60,399 bases of DNA, from contig NZ_JACIFA010000018.1 in the NCBI RefSeq assembly GCF_014197135.1, positions 1 through 60,399 of the forward strand. The letters are read 5' to 3'. The notes under the pieces were generated by a model that saw nothing but the letters and a program-made list of their open reading frames with translations, was not told where the DNA came from and ran no database searches. Source of the DNA: Sphingomonas zeae (GTDB lineage Bacteria; Pseudomonadota; Alphaproteobacteria; Sphingomonadales; Sphingomonadaceae). Positions 52,760 to 60,399 of the stretch are shown here, in pieces. The translations under genes were made by a program, and so were the position numbers. Each line of letters begins with the position of its first letter. Position 1 is the stretch's first letter.

Positions 52760-52835
52760 TAGGCGTCGACTTCGCTCATCCTGGATGGAGTTCGGTATCT
52801 GGGGTTGTTCAGCTTGAGCAAAGTCGACGGCCAAC
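52760..52835. repeat. Diverged inverted repeat (S3)
   Basis: GGCGTCGACTTCGCTCATCC and GCTTGAGCAAAGTCGACGGCC form a degraded version of the S2 palindrome. The surrounding 52643-52843 gap has no gene. Confidence 0.5.
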
Positions 52836-52843
52836 GGAGACCC

Positions 52844-53203
52844 TCAGAACAACCGCCCCCCATTGGGCACGCGCAAATCCGGCGCGATCAACACCACCTG
52901 CCCGTCCGCATCGGGAAAGCCCAAGGTCAGCACCTCGGACATCATCGGCCCGATCTGACGCGGCGGAAAGTTCACCACCGCCGCCACCTGCCGCCCGACC
53001 AGCGTCTCCGGCGTGTAATGCCGGGTGATCTGCGCCGAAGAGCGCTTCACGCCGATGACCTCGCCGAAATCGATGGTCAGTTTGATCGCGGGCTTGCGCG
53101 CCTCCGGGAATGGCTCGGCGGCGATGACGGTGCCGACGCGGATGTCGACCGCCAGGAAATCCACGGTCCCGATCCGCTCGGCAGGCGCGTCAGAAGTCGA
53201 CAT
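52844..53203 (-). CDS. csaA: CsaA-type tRNA-binding/chaperone protein
   Basis: The 119-aa protein is a single OB-fold tRNA-binding domain, as in the C-terminus of methionyl-tRNA synthetase: FLAVDIRVGTVIAAEPFPEARKPA near the start and VAAVVNFPPRQIGPMMSEVLTLG in the middle. CsaA homodimers have been linked to protein export and chaperone activity. Its start overlaps the end of the upstream GST-fold gene by 14 bases. Confidence 0.9.
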   Translation of the reverse strand: MSTSDAPAERIGTVDFLAVDIRVGTVIAAEPFPEARKPAIKLTIDFGEVIGVKRSSAQITRHYTPETLVGRQVAAVVNFPPRQIGPMMSEVLTLGFPDADGQVVLIAPDLRVPNGGRLF

Positions 53204-53861
53204 TGTCGTAATGCGACGGCGGCGTGACCATCTCCATCCGCTCGGACAGCAGCGGGCGGAAGGACGGACGGCTCTTCAGCCCGCGATACCAGCGCGCGGT
53301 CTGCTCATGCCCCTTCCAGTCGATGCCGCCCAGATAATCGGCGACCGAAATCTGCGCCGCCGCCGCCAGATCGGCCAGACTCATCGTCGCCCCGCCCAGC
53401 CAGTTGCGATGGTCGAGCAGATAATCGGTATAGTCGAGATGCCCGACGGCCGCCTTCATCGCCTCGCGCAGGCCCTTGGCATCGGGGCTGCCGGTGCGCG
53501 CGACGCGCTTGACCATGCGCTCGTGGAGCAGCGGGCCGGTCACGTCCTGATAAAAATGCGTGTCGAACCACGTCACCAGCCGCCGGATCTCGGCGCGGCC
53601 GACGGCGGTACCGTTGATCATCGCCGACTTCTCGACCGTCTCCTCGAAAAACTCCGAGATCGCCATCGAGTCGACCAGGAGCACGCCGCGCTCCTCGTCG
53701 ACCATCACCGGGGTCTGCCCGGCGGGGTTCATGTCGAGAAACTCGTCGCGCCGCTGCCACGGCGATTCGCGCACCAATTCATAGCCGACGCCCTTCTCGC
53801 CCAGCAGCAGACGGACCTTGCGGGAAAAGGGACAGAGCGGGAATTGGTAGAGTTGCCACAT
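53190..53861 (-). CDS. Glutathione S-transferase-fold protein, FzlA-like
   Basis: The 223-aa protein has a thioredoxin-like N-terminal domain (LYQFPLCPFSRKVRLLLGEKG, NPAGQTPVMVDEE) and a helical C-terminal domain (LADLAAAAQISVADYLGGI). In alphaproteobacteria the division factor FzlA, which binds FtsZ, has this fold; the conserved short acidic tail here, ending HYDNVDF, recalls the tail needed by Caulobacter FzlA. I infer FzlA from memory of that feature. A generic glutathione transferase is the alternative. Start at 53861 (MWQLYQF); an ATG three codons upstream is possible. Confidence 0.75.
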   Translation of the reverse strand: MWQLYQFPLCPFSRKVRLLLGEKGVGYELVRESPWQRRDEFLDMNPAGQTPVMVDEERGVLLVDSMAISEFFEETVEKSAMINGTAVGRAEIRRLVTWFDTHFYQDVTGPLLHERMVKRVARTGSPDAKGLREAMKAAVGHLDYTDYLLDHRNWLGGATMSLADLAAAAQISVADYLGGIDWKGHEQTARWYRGLKSRPSFRPLLSERMEMVTPPSHYDNVDF

Positions 53862-53954
53862 GCCGCCCACTTAAGCTGGCAAGACACGCGACGCCAACCC
53901 CGCCGACGATGTTTTCACCTCTTGGCCCGCGCAGGGCGGCGCTTTCATGTTCTA

Positions 53955-54136
53955 TTGCGCGCGGCGCGGCGCAGGCGACGCCGCCCCAGCACGATGCCGC
54001 TGATCGACAGGGTCAGCCCGCCGCCGCATCGACCCAGTAGAAGTCGCGCTGCACCAGCCAGTCGCTCGCCACCCGCCGTCCGCCACCCGCCGGGCACCAG
54101 TATTGTGGCGCGCAACGGATCGGCGGCGTGGCCCGG
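53955..54136 (-). pseudogene. Remnant of a small membrane protein gene downstream of the receptor
   Basis: Directly after the receptor stop, pieces in two or three frames read DPLRATILVPGG, then DWLVQRDFYWVDAAAG, then LTLSISGIVLGRRRLRR before a stop. Joined, they look like the C-terminal part of a small inner-membrane protein with one helix and a basic end, such as the PepSY/TM proteins that often follow TonB receptors. Frameshifts and lack of a start suggest decay. The family assignment is a guess. Confidence 0.35.
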
Positions 54137-56311
54137 TCAGAACCCGGCACGAAGCGTCACGTCGAATGCCCGCGGGCGGCCCAATATCCATTGCTGGTCG
54201 CCATAGGCGGTGACGGCATAGGGTTTGTCGAACAGATTATAGACTCGCAGATCGACCGCCACGCTCTGGCTCAAGGCATAGGATAAGGTGGCGTCGACCG
54301 TCGCATAGCCGGGGATGCGGAACGCCTCGCCATTGTCGGAGAAGCGCCGCCCGACATAGCGCAGCCCGGCGCGCGCCTGTAGCTTGGCCGAGGCATTCCA
54401 GCGCAGCCAGAGATTGGCCAGCGCCTCGGGCACGTTTGGCGGGGTGCGGCCGCTATAATCCACGCCGCCCGAACGGAAATCGTCGAACCGCGCATCAAGC
54501 AGCGTGCCGTTCGCGTCGATCCCGAAGCCCTGTGGCAGGTCGAGCGTCACTGCGGCTTCCACGCCTTGCGACGATCGCTGCCCCACCTGCTCGACCGGGC
54601 TGCCAAGCGTGCGCTGGGCGAGCAGCCCCGTCTTGACGATCCGGTAAGCCGCCAGCGTCGCGGTGCCGTGGCCGTTCAGGAACAGCCATTTGGCCCCCGC
54701 CTCGACCTGATGCCCGCGCGCATTGCTGAACTGCACCTGCCCGGTCGACACGGTGGTCAACGTGCCCAACGGATCAACGCCGGTGGCATATTGCGCATAG
54801 AGGGACAGGGTCGGCACCGGCCGATAGACCAGCCCCACACGCCACGTCGCGTTGCGGAACGTCTTTTCCAGCACGAAGCGATCGGGCGTGGCGACGGTCC
54901 AGCGGCGGACATTGTCCACTTCGTAACGGACGCCGCCGATCACCGACCATTGGCGCCCCAGCGTCACCCGGTCCTCGGCGAACACCGCCAGCGCGGTGGT
55001 GCGAGTGCGATAGCGCGGGGCGATCCCCTGCGTATCCAGGAAGCGGCCGGGATCGAAGGCGAAGGGATCGACCCCGTCGACCTGTTCGACCGAGCCAAAG
55101 TCATTCTCATGGGTGAAGCGGACCAGATTGGCGTCCACCCCGACGACCAAGGCATTGGCGATGCCCGGCGCGATCCCCGTGCGCCACGTCACGCTCGCCT
55201 GATCGCCCCATTGGGTCAGGTCGTGGCGAATACCGTAATTGCTGCTCCGCCGGATGGTGCCGGGGGTGCCGGTCGTTCCGTCCGCGCAAGCGCCAGTGGC
55301 GTCCACCCAGCAATAGCTTTCCAGATTCCGCCAGAAACGATCGCTGGTCAGGACATAGGCGATATTGGAAAGGCTGACCGAGGCGCTGGGCGTCCAGTCG
55401 ACCCGGATCGAGGCGCGCTCGTCACGGAACCGCATCCGCGCATCACCGACATTATAGTTGCGATCCCGCACCCGCAAGTCGAGCCGCCCGTCGATCAGCG
55501 GAGTGCCGAAATAGGTCATGGGCCGCTGGTCGCCATGATCGCCGCGCAGCGTCACCGCCAGCGTCGAGGACGGCGTCCAGCGCAGCGTGCCCGACAACGC
55601 GATGCTGTCCGAATGTCCCCGATCGACATAACCGTCCGACCGGCGATAGCTGGCATCCACGCGATAGCCGAGTGTCGGGGTGAGCGGCCCGCCCAGCCCG
55701 GCGGCAGCGCGGAAACTGCCTTGCGCGCCATAGCCGATTTCGGCCTGGCCATGGGTCTGCGCGGTGGGCGCGCGCATCGCGACATTCACCGCGCCACCCA
55801 GCGCCCCCTGGCCGTAAAGGACCGAGGCGGGGCCGCTGAGTATGTCGATCCGCTCGACCATCCAGGGATCGGTCGGAAAGGTGATCGTCCCCGCCGCCGG
55901 GAACAGCCGCACGCCGTCGACCAGTTGCAGCACCGACCCCTGCCCGGAAAAACCGCGCGCCGCCAAAGCGGTGCCGCCATTGCCGGGGTCCGCAACGCTC
56001 GACAGACCAGGCGCGCGCGTCTCCGCCTCGACGATCGACAGGTCGCCGCGCGCGCGGATCGTGCCTCCGTCCAGCGAGGCGATGCTGGCGGGTGTCTCCA
56101 GCGGCGTCAGACCCAAACGGCTGCCCGTCGCATTGGGTGTGTCCAGCGCGGGCGCGCCCCGCGTGCCGATCACCAGCACGGTGGGATCGCCCGCCTGCTC
56201 CACGAGCTTTTGTGCCCCTGCGTCCGTCGCCCCCAGCAGGAGCGCTGCGCCACCCCACAGGACCAGATGGACCGGCCCGTATCTGTTATGATATATCATT
56301 ATTTGGCTCAT
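54137..56311 (-). CDS. TonB-dependent receptor, probable vitamin B12 (BtuB-type) transporter
   Basis: The 724-aa outer-membrane receptor has a signal peptide ending near TDAGAQ, a TonB-box-like PTVLVIGTR, a plug with ALAARGFSGQGSVLQLVDGVRLF and VERIDILSGPASVLYGQGALGGAVNV, and a barrel ending VTLRAGF. Its mRNA leader carries a cobalamin riboswitch (56490-56665), so it most likely imports cobalamin or a related corrinoid even though its plug resembles siderophore receptors. I prefer the ATG at 56311; an ATG at 56299 is also possible. Confidence 0.88.
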   Translation of the reverse strand: MSQIMIYHNRYGPVHLVLWGGAALLLGATDAGAQKLVEQAGDPTVLVIGTRGAPALDTPNATGSRLGLTPLETPASIASLDGGTIRARGDLSIVEAETRAPGLSSVADPGNGGTALAARGFSGQGSVLQLVDGVRLFPAAGTITFPTDPWMVERIDILSGPASVLYGQGALGGAVNVAMRAPTAQTHGQAEIGYGAQGSFRAAAGLGGPLTPTLGYRVDASYRRSDGYVDRGHSDSIALSGTLRWTPSSTLAVTLRGDHGDQRPMTYFGTPLIDGRLDLRVRDRNYNVGDARMRFRDERASIRVDWTPSASVSLSNIAYVLTSDRFWRNLESYCWVDATGACADGTTGTPGTIRRSSNYGIRHDLTQWGDQASVTWRTGIAPGIANALVVGVDANLVRFTHENDFGSVEQVDGVDPFAFDPGRFLDTQGIAPRYRTRTTALAVFAEDRVTLGRQWSVIGGVRYEVDNVRRWTVATPDRFVLEKTFRNATWRVGLVYRPVPTLSLYAQYATGVDPLGTLTTVSTGQVQFSNARGHQVEAGAKWLFLNGHGTATLAAYRIVKTGLLAQRTLGSPVEQVGQRSSQGVEAAVTLDLPQGFGIDANGTLLDARFDDFRSGGVDYSGRTPPNVPEALANLWLRWNASAKLQARAGLRYVGRRFSDNGEAFRIPGYATVDATLSYALSQSVAVDLRVYNLFDKPYAVTAYGDQQWILGRPRAFDVTLRAGF

Positions 56312-56489
56312 AGCGTCTTGTCGCGAACAAGCCGAGGTCTTCCGATCGTTGCCGAACGGCCGGATGCCTTGCGTGCGGCACGCCATTTTCCGCATTCCAC
56401 AGGGCCACCCATGCGCCTCCGCCACTTATGGCGTCGCTCGTCGGAACGGACCTAGCCTCGACCATCCCCTGGACCGGGCATGAGCGACC

Positions 56490-56665
56490 TGACGCCGGCA
56501 GGTCTCCTGGCTCACGGGTCATCGCGGGACCATGCGCCTTCCCAGGTTGCCCCAGTGGCTGGATCGTACCAATGGCCGATCCGTGCATCGCCGCTCACCG
56601 CTTACAGTTGCAGGGACAGCCGCGGATTTGGGGCCGAGCCCCTCACCGTGTTCCCTTTTAATCCC
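56490..56665 (-). promoter_or_regulatory. Cobalamin riboswitch
   Basis: On the minus strand the conserved elements appear in order: AAAAGGGAACACGGTGAGG, CCGCGGCTGTCCCTGCAACTG, GCCACTGG, CTGGGAAGG, and the B12 box GTGAGCCAGGAGACCTGCC. This is a full adenosylcobalamin-type aptamer in the leader of the receptor gene. B12 binding would lower receptor expression. A CCCCC-GACAA-GGGGG hairpin (56663-56677) lies at its 5' edge. The 180 bp between the aptamer and the start codon hold no gene. Confidence 0.95.
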
Positions 56666-56787
56666 CCTTGTCGGGGGAACCGGCGCGATCATATCGCCGG
56701 ATCATTCCGGCCCCGTATCGCTAGGCGGAGGGCACCCGATGCGTCAAGCGGGATGAGGTCGGCACGTCCTTGCGCTATGGCGCCCGC

Positions 56788-57105
56788 ATGGCACGCAGGA
56801 ACCGCTATCTGATCGCGACGATGCCCGACGGCTATGTGAAGACGATCGGCCCGACATCGCAGCCCTTCACCCATTATTGGCGGATCGTCGCCGATCTGGG
56901 CGGTGGCAAGACCGAAGTCTTCTGGGGTCACGCCAAGTCACGCAAGGCGGCGATGGCGAACGACGCCGCCATGGCCGAGGCGGTGCGACAGCGCGGTTGG
57001 GTGGGGTACCGGTTCGAGGTCGTCGAACTGGTCGAGGCGGACGCGCCAGCCGAGGGGGAACGAAACGCCCCCCGCACAAGGGCAGGCGGCAGGGCCAAGC
57101 GTTGA
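56788..57105 (+). CDS. Hypothetical protein (105 aa)
   Basis: The product begins MARRNRYLIATMPDGYVKTI, with a compact, mixed alpha/beta-looking middle (HYWRIVADLGGGKTEVFWGH, RGWVGYRFEVVELVEA) and a basic disordered tail. I do not recognise the family. No signal peptide or membrane segment. Codon usage resembles its neighbours, so I regard it as real. The ATG at 56788 is preferred to a TTG 18 bases upstream. It diverges from the riboswitch-controlled receptor. Confidence 0.6.
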   Translation: MARRNRYLIATMPDGYVKTIGPTSQPFTHYWRIVADLGGGKTEVFWGHAKSRKAAMANDAAMAEAVRQRGWVGYRFEVVELVEADAPAEGERNAPRTRAGGRAKR

Positions 57106-57226
57106 CGAAGGGGTGCCCCATTCCCTTGCGCACGGGAACGGGGGAAAGGCAGGAATGTCAGCCCCGATCCTTGCGCCTTGGGGTTTGTTCTGTACCGAGG
57201 TGAGGAAATTGTGGACCTCCGCGAAA

Positions 57227-57370
57227 CGCAGGTTGCGACCTGCGCCGTTGCAGGCCGACCAGCCCTGCAACGGCGAAAGGGGAGCATCCGGAGCGATCCT
57301 CCTGGCATGACGATCTGCATTCCGGGCTATCTCGGGCGGCATTGCGGGTGCCCGATCGCACCGGCAATGC
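57227..57370 (+). ncRNA. Candidate structured RNA: three strong hairpins before the esterase gene
   Basis: Hairpin A is CGCAGGT-TGCG-ACCTGCG (57227-57244), hairpin B is CCGTTGCAGG with a 9-nt loop and CCTGCAACGG (57245-57273), stacked directly on A, and hairpin C is GCATTGC-G-GGTGC ... GCACC-G-GCAATGC (57339-57370). No open frame covers them. The gap 57106-57476 otherwise appears empty. It could be a leader element of the esterase gene or a separate small RNA; strand is uncertain because the hairpins read on either strand. Confidence 0.35.
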
Positions 57371-57476
57371 GAACAGTAACCTTTTGCGAAATCGCCTTGT
57401 TTTGTCCTACCATTGTCGGCACGATGCTGTTCCCGACATGGTCGATAGGGGCCAGCGGACAAAGAGGGGATGATCG

Positions 57477-58649
57477 ATGAGGATCGCGCTGGCGGCTGTA
57501 ACAGCCTCGATGATGACCCCGCTTGTGGCCCTGGCCCAGACCGCCCAGCCTGCGGTGGTCGAGGATTTCCGGCCCTCTCCACTCAACCAGCCAGGCCAGC
57601 CATATCCGCAGGTCAATTCACAAGGATACGCCCGTTTCCGCATCACCGCCCCCGATGCCAAGGCGGTGAAGGTCAGCCTCGGGCTGGGCGGGCGCGGCGG
57701 TACCGTGCTGACCAAAGGCCCCGACGGTGTCTGGACAGGTACTTCGGAAGGGCCGCTCGACCAGGGGTTTCATTATTATCATCTGACGGTCGATGGCGGT
57801 ACGTTCAATGATCCGGGTACGCTCAACTTCTACGGCTCGACCCGCTGGGAGAGCGGCATCGAGATTCCCGCGCATGACGCGGATTTCTATGCGCTGAAGG
57901 ACGTGCCGCATGGCCGGGTCGAGCAGATCCTGTTCTCCTCACCCAGCACGGGCACGCAGCGGCGTGCGTTCGTCTACACCCCGCCCGGCTATGACCGGAA
58001 CATGCGCGATCGCTATCCGGTGCTCTATCTCCAGCATGGCTGGGGCGAGGATGAGACGGCCTGGTCCAATCAGGGTCATGCCAACCTCATCATGGACAAT
58101 CTGATCGCCGCCGGAAAGACGCGACCGTTCCTGATCGTCATGACCTATGGCATGACCAACGACATCCGCCCCGGCGCACCCGGCGGGTTGGCGAGTTTCG
58201 ACATCCGGCCCTTCCAGACGGTGTTGCTGGACGAGCTGATCCCCTATGTCGACGGACATTACCGCACATTGTCCGACCAGCGTCACCGCGCCATGGCCGG
58301 GCTGTCGATGGGCGGGTTCGAGACGAAGCTGATCGCGCCCAAGCATCTCGATCGCTTCGCCTATATCGGCTTGCTCAGCGGGGGGACCATGTCGCTGGAC
58401 GACGTGAAGGCGACGCCGGGCTATCGCGACAAGGTCAAGCTGACCTTTGTCAGCTTCGGCAGCCGCGAGCTGGAAGGGGGACGCAGCGGTCCCCCCGGTG
58501 GTCCGCGCAGCGACCCCCGCGCCAATGCCCAGGCGCTGACGGCGGCCGGGATCAAGAACATGTTTTTCGTATCGCCCGATACGGGCCATGAATTCCAGAC
58601 CTGGCGGCGCAGCCTTCAGGCGATGGCGCCGCTGCTATTCCGGGACTGA
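57477..58649 (+). CDS. Exported carbohydrate-esterase-1-like esterase
   Basis: The 390-aa protein has a signal peptide (MRIALAAVTASMMTPLVALAQ), an N-terminal immunoglobulin-like E-set/CBM48-type domain (residues 35-120, YARFRITAPDAKAVKVSLG) and a C-terminal esterase domain (140-390) with YLQHGWGEDETAW, nucleophile Ser277 in GLSMGG and His in DTGHEFQTWR. The layout matches feruloyl/acetyl-xylan esterases (XynZ/CE1). It probably removes acyl groups from plant polysaccharides in the periplasm or outside. A GGGG-rich ribosome-binding region lies just before the ATG. Confidence 0.9.
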   Translation: MRIALAAVTASMMTPLVALAQTAQPAVVEDFRPSPLNQPGQPYPQVNSQGYARFRITAPDAKAVKVSLGLGGRGGTVLTKGPDGVWTGTSEGPLDQGFHYYHLTVDGGTFNDPGTLNFYGSTRWESGIEIPAHDADFYALKDVPHGRVEQILFSSPSTGTQRRAFVYTPPGYDRNMRDRYPVLYLQHGWGEDETAWSNQGHANLIMDNLIAAGKTRPFLIVMTYGMTNDIRPGAPGGLASFDIRPFQTVLLDELIPYVDGHYRTLSDQRHRAMAGLSMGGFETKLIAPKHLDRFAYIGLLSGGTMSLDDVKATPGYRDKVKLTFVSFGSRELEGGRSGPPGGPRSDPRANAQALTAAGIKNMFFVSPDTGHEFQTWRRSLQAMAPLLFRD

Positions 58650-58652
58650 CGG

Positions 58653-58690
58653 AAACGGGGCGGCGGTCGTACCGACCACCGCCCCGTTTT
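58653..58690. terminator. Bidirectional terminator between esterase and DUF3597 genes
   Basis: AAACGGGGCGG(C)GGTCG and CGACC(A)CCGCCCCGTTTT form a long stem with A-run and T-run flanks, so it can end transcripts from both converging genes. Confidence 0.85.
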
Positions 58691-58697
58691 CCTGTGT

Positions 58698-59114
58698 TTA
58701 ATTCCGCAGGCTGTCCGGCACGATCCCGCCATTCTCGGCCAGCTTCGCCATCACCGCCTTATGGAGCGCGATATTCTGCTCGGCAGAACCGTCTTCGGCG
58801 GCGTGGACACCCAGTTCGTTAGCCAGTTCCTTGCGCGCCGACAGGCTGGAATCCAGGTCGAGCAGCTTCAGCAGATCGACGATCGAGCTTTGGTAATTGC
58901 CGCCGCCCCCCTTCATCGACGCCATCTCGGACAGGACGGCACCGACATCGACATTTTGCGGCGCAGGGGCAGGTGCCGCGGGAGCGGGCGTGGGGGCGGT
59001 GGCCGGAGCCGCAGGAGCCGGAGTGGCGGCGGGCGCAGCGGATGGCGCGGGGGACGCCTGATCCTTACTGCCATGATGGAATATCTTGTTCAGGATATTA
59101 CCGAAAATGCTCAT
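58698..59114 (-). CDS. DUF3597 domain protein
   Basis: The 138-aa protein starts MSIFGNILNKIFHHG, followed by an Ala/Pro-rich linker (residues 18-52) and a C-terminal DUF3597 helical domain (VDLLKLLDLDSSLSARKELANELGV). The function is unknown; the C-terminal part resembles small peptidoglycan- or membrane-associated helical domains. Convergent with the esterase, sharing the terminator. Confidence 0.85.
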   Translation of the reverse strand: MSIFGNILNKIFHHGSKDQASPAPSAAPAATPAPAAPATAPTPAPAAPAPAPQNVDVGAVLSEMASMKGGGGNYQSSIVDLLKLLDLDSSLSARKELANELGVHAAEDGSAEQNIALHKAVMAKLAENGGIVPDSLRN

Positions 59115-59249
59115 CGGGTCGTTCCTTCGCTGTTCGGATGGCAATGCGCGCTTCAACGACGCAGCCGCCCGTCTGGGTCCCCGCGATGGGAACGTCGTGG
59201 CGCGACAGACGCTTATACCTGATCCGTGTCGCTTTTTCAGAGGTTTGCC

Positions 59250-59834
59250 ATGACCATCCGTTCGACCCTCATCGCCACCACCGCCCTGCTCGCGTTGGCG
59301 GGATGCGGCCAAAAACAGGATAATTCGTCGGCCTATGCGACGAACAGCACCGACACGTTCAACCAGGCGGATGCCTCCGCGCCCGGCGCGGCGCAGACCC
59401 CGGCCATGGGTGCCTCCCAGAATTTCGTGAATACGGCCGCCGCCAGCGACGCCTTTGAAATCGAGACGTCCAAGCTGGCGCTGAACAACGGCGCCTCGGC
59501 TTCGGTGAAGTCCTTCGCCAAGAAGATGATCGACGCCCATACCACCTCGACCGCAAAGCTGAAGACGCTGACCGCCGGGATGACCCCCGCCCTTACTCCC
59601 GACCCCACGCTGAACGCCGAACAGCAGCAGACGCTGGACCGGCTGAAGTCGCTCAATGGGAAGGCCTTTGATGAAGCCTATATCGCGGGGCAGGCGGCTG
59701 GCCACCAACAGACGCTCGACGCGCTCACGGCCTATGCGACGACCGGCGACGTACCACAGCTCAAGAGCTTCGCCGCCGATCTGATCCCGACGGTGACGGC
59801 GCATCTGAACATGGCGAAGGGGCTGAAGGCGTAA
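59250..59834 (+). CDS. DUF4142 lipoprotein
   Basis: The 194-aa protein has a lipoprotein signal with lipobox LALAGC (Cys near residue 20), a Ser/Ala/Gln-rich linker, and a four-helix DUF4142 domain (FVNTAAASDAFEIETSKLAL, SFAKKMIDAH, LKSFAADLIPTVTAHL). Ferritin-like fold without obvious metal ligands. Likely anchored in the envelope; function unknown, often linked to stress. Start at 59250 is set by the signal. Confidence 0.88.
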   Translation: MTIRSTLIATTALLALAGCGQKQDNSSAYATNSTDTFNQADASAPGAAQTPAMGASQNFVNTAAASDAFEIETSKLALNNGASASVKSFAKKMIDAHTTSTAKLKTLTAGMTPALTPDPTLNAEQQQTLDRLKSLNGKAFDEAYIAGQAAGHQQTLDALTAYATTGDVPQLKSFAADLIPTVTAHLNMAKGLKA

Positions 59835-59849
59835 AGCCGACCGCGCCGA

Positions 59850-59885
59850 ATGGGACGGTATGGCCGGGCGCCATGTCCGTCCCAT
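59850..59885 (+). terminator. Hairpin after the DUF4142 gene
   Basis: ATGGGACGG pairs with CCGTCCCAT, with an inner ATGGC/GCCAT stem, 16 bp after the stop. No clear T-run follows, so termination is plausible but not certain. Confidence 0.45.
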
Positions 59886-59997
59886 CCCTATGGTCGCGCC
59901 ACGGTCGCACTTTTGATCGCCCGACACTTGGGATTGGGCACCAACGGATCCATCCCCTTTCCTGGGGGCGAAGGCATCGGCGGTGGGCTCTCGTCCA

Positions 59998-60097
59998 TCA
60001 CGTTGCCGACAAATAGCCGCGCCGCTTGCGCCGGAAATAGGGCTGGAAAACGCGGTGCCACATGTTGGGCAAGATAACGACGGCGTAGTCACGCGCC
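59998..60097 (-). pseudogene. C-terminal fragment of an unknown gene
   Basis: The frame ends RDYAVVILPNMWHRVFQPYF followed by a basic tail and stop at 59998. It looks like the end of a real protein but I do not recognise it, and its upstream part is replaced by transposase-like sequence. It may have been interrupted by an IS. Confidence 0.25.
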
Positions 60098-60109
60098 TTG
60101 CCGATCAGC

Positions 60110-60200
60110 GTGCTAAATAACCTCCGCCATGTCGCCACCCACCACGACAAACTCGACGCCAACGTCCTGTCAGGCGTCACCATTGCGACCGCTCGCCTTC
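60110..60200 (+). pseudogene. IS5-type transposase C-terminal remnant
   Basis: The frame reads VLNNLRHVATHHDKLDANVL, resembling the 'RRIATRYDKLAxNFL' end of IS5-family DDE transposases. About 30 residues survive and the rest is lost or out of frame. No terminal inverted repeats were found. Confidence 0.5.
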
Positions 60201-60257
60201 TGGATCTGCCAGCCCTAGGCTCAAATCCGTCCGATCCAGGGAGAGGTCAGCTGTGCA

Positions 60258-60290
60258 CAAAAAAACCGCCGCGGGATGATCCGGGCGGTT
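60258..60290 (-). terminator. Intrinsic terminator after tRNA-fMet
   Basis: On the minus strand AACCGCC and GGCGGTT form a stem followed by a run of T. It lies 17 bp downstream of the tRNA gene. Confidence 0.8.
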
Positions 60291-60306
60291 ATGGTATCGG
60301 GAAGTA

Positions 60307-60383
<77 letters not shown>

Positions 60384-60399
60384 CCAATTCTGGAAGGTG

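Overview
The window reads as high-GC alphaproteobacterial DNA, most likely from a Sphingomonas-type organism. This is inferred from gene content and repeats: several TonB-dependent receptors, DUF3597 and DUF3429 genes, a very short Lys/Arg-rich 'MAKDERAERL' protein, and repeated GC-rich 'CCTCCCCG...CGGGGAGG' intergenic elements. No composition was computed and no database was searched.

Region 1 (about 256-11216, minus strand) is a complete assimilatory nitrate cluster. It holds the sensor pair NasT (ANTAR antiterminator) and NasS (cytosolic nitrate-binding partner), an MFS nitrate/nitrite transporter, an outer-membrane barrel, NirB, NirD, the NasA-type nitrate reductase and CobA/SUMT for siroheme. 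Between nasS and the transporter lies a leader with two small hairpins followed by a strong intrinsic terminator, which is the arrangement expected for NasT-controlled transcription antitermination. A TonB receptor, a DUF3429 membrane protein and a 43-aa protein follow up to a tRNA-Thr(GGT).

Region 2 (14424-38811) is a genomic island inserted at that tRNA-Thr. The last 34 bp of the tRNA region (14392-14425) recur exactly at 38778-38811. The cargo looks like a dedicated catabolic programme: a Baeyer-Villiger-type monooxygenase fused to an alpha/beta hydrolase, a GMC alcohol oxidase/dehydrogenase, a coniferyl-aldehyde-dehydrogenase-like ALDH, an AraC regulator, a PQQ membrane dehydrogenase with acyl-CoA synthetase and acyl-CoA dehydrogenase, a TolC/HlyD/two-permease export operon beside a broken TetR gene and a 20-bp palindrome, a 3-hydroxyacyl-CoA-dehydrogenase-like enzyme, a double-length class III CoA-transferase and a YWTD-type propeller. 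A decayed second PQQ dehydrogenase sits at the right end. I saw no integrase. Together the enzymes could oxidise a secondary alcohol to a ketone, insert oxygen, cleave the ester, oxidise the products to an acid and feed it as a CoA ester into beta-oxidation. The substrate is unknown.

Region 3 (38908-60399) is ordinary chromosome: dicarboxylate symporter, PBP1a, SulP transporter with a structured leader, threonine aldolase, EamA exporter, SDR, M28 peptidase, PepN, an esterase, CsaA, an FzlA-like GST-fold protein, a BtuB-type receptor under a clear cobalamin riboswitch, a CE1-type esterase, DUF3597 and DUF4142 proteins, an IS5-type transposase remnant and an initiator tRNA. Intergenic regions carry several inverted-repeat families.
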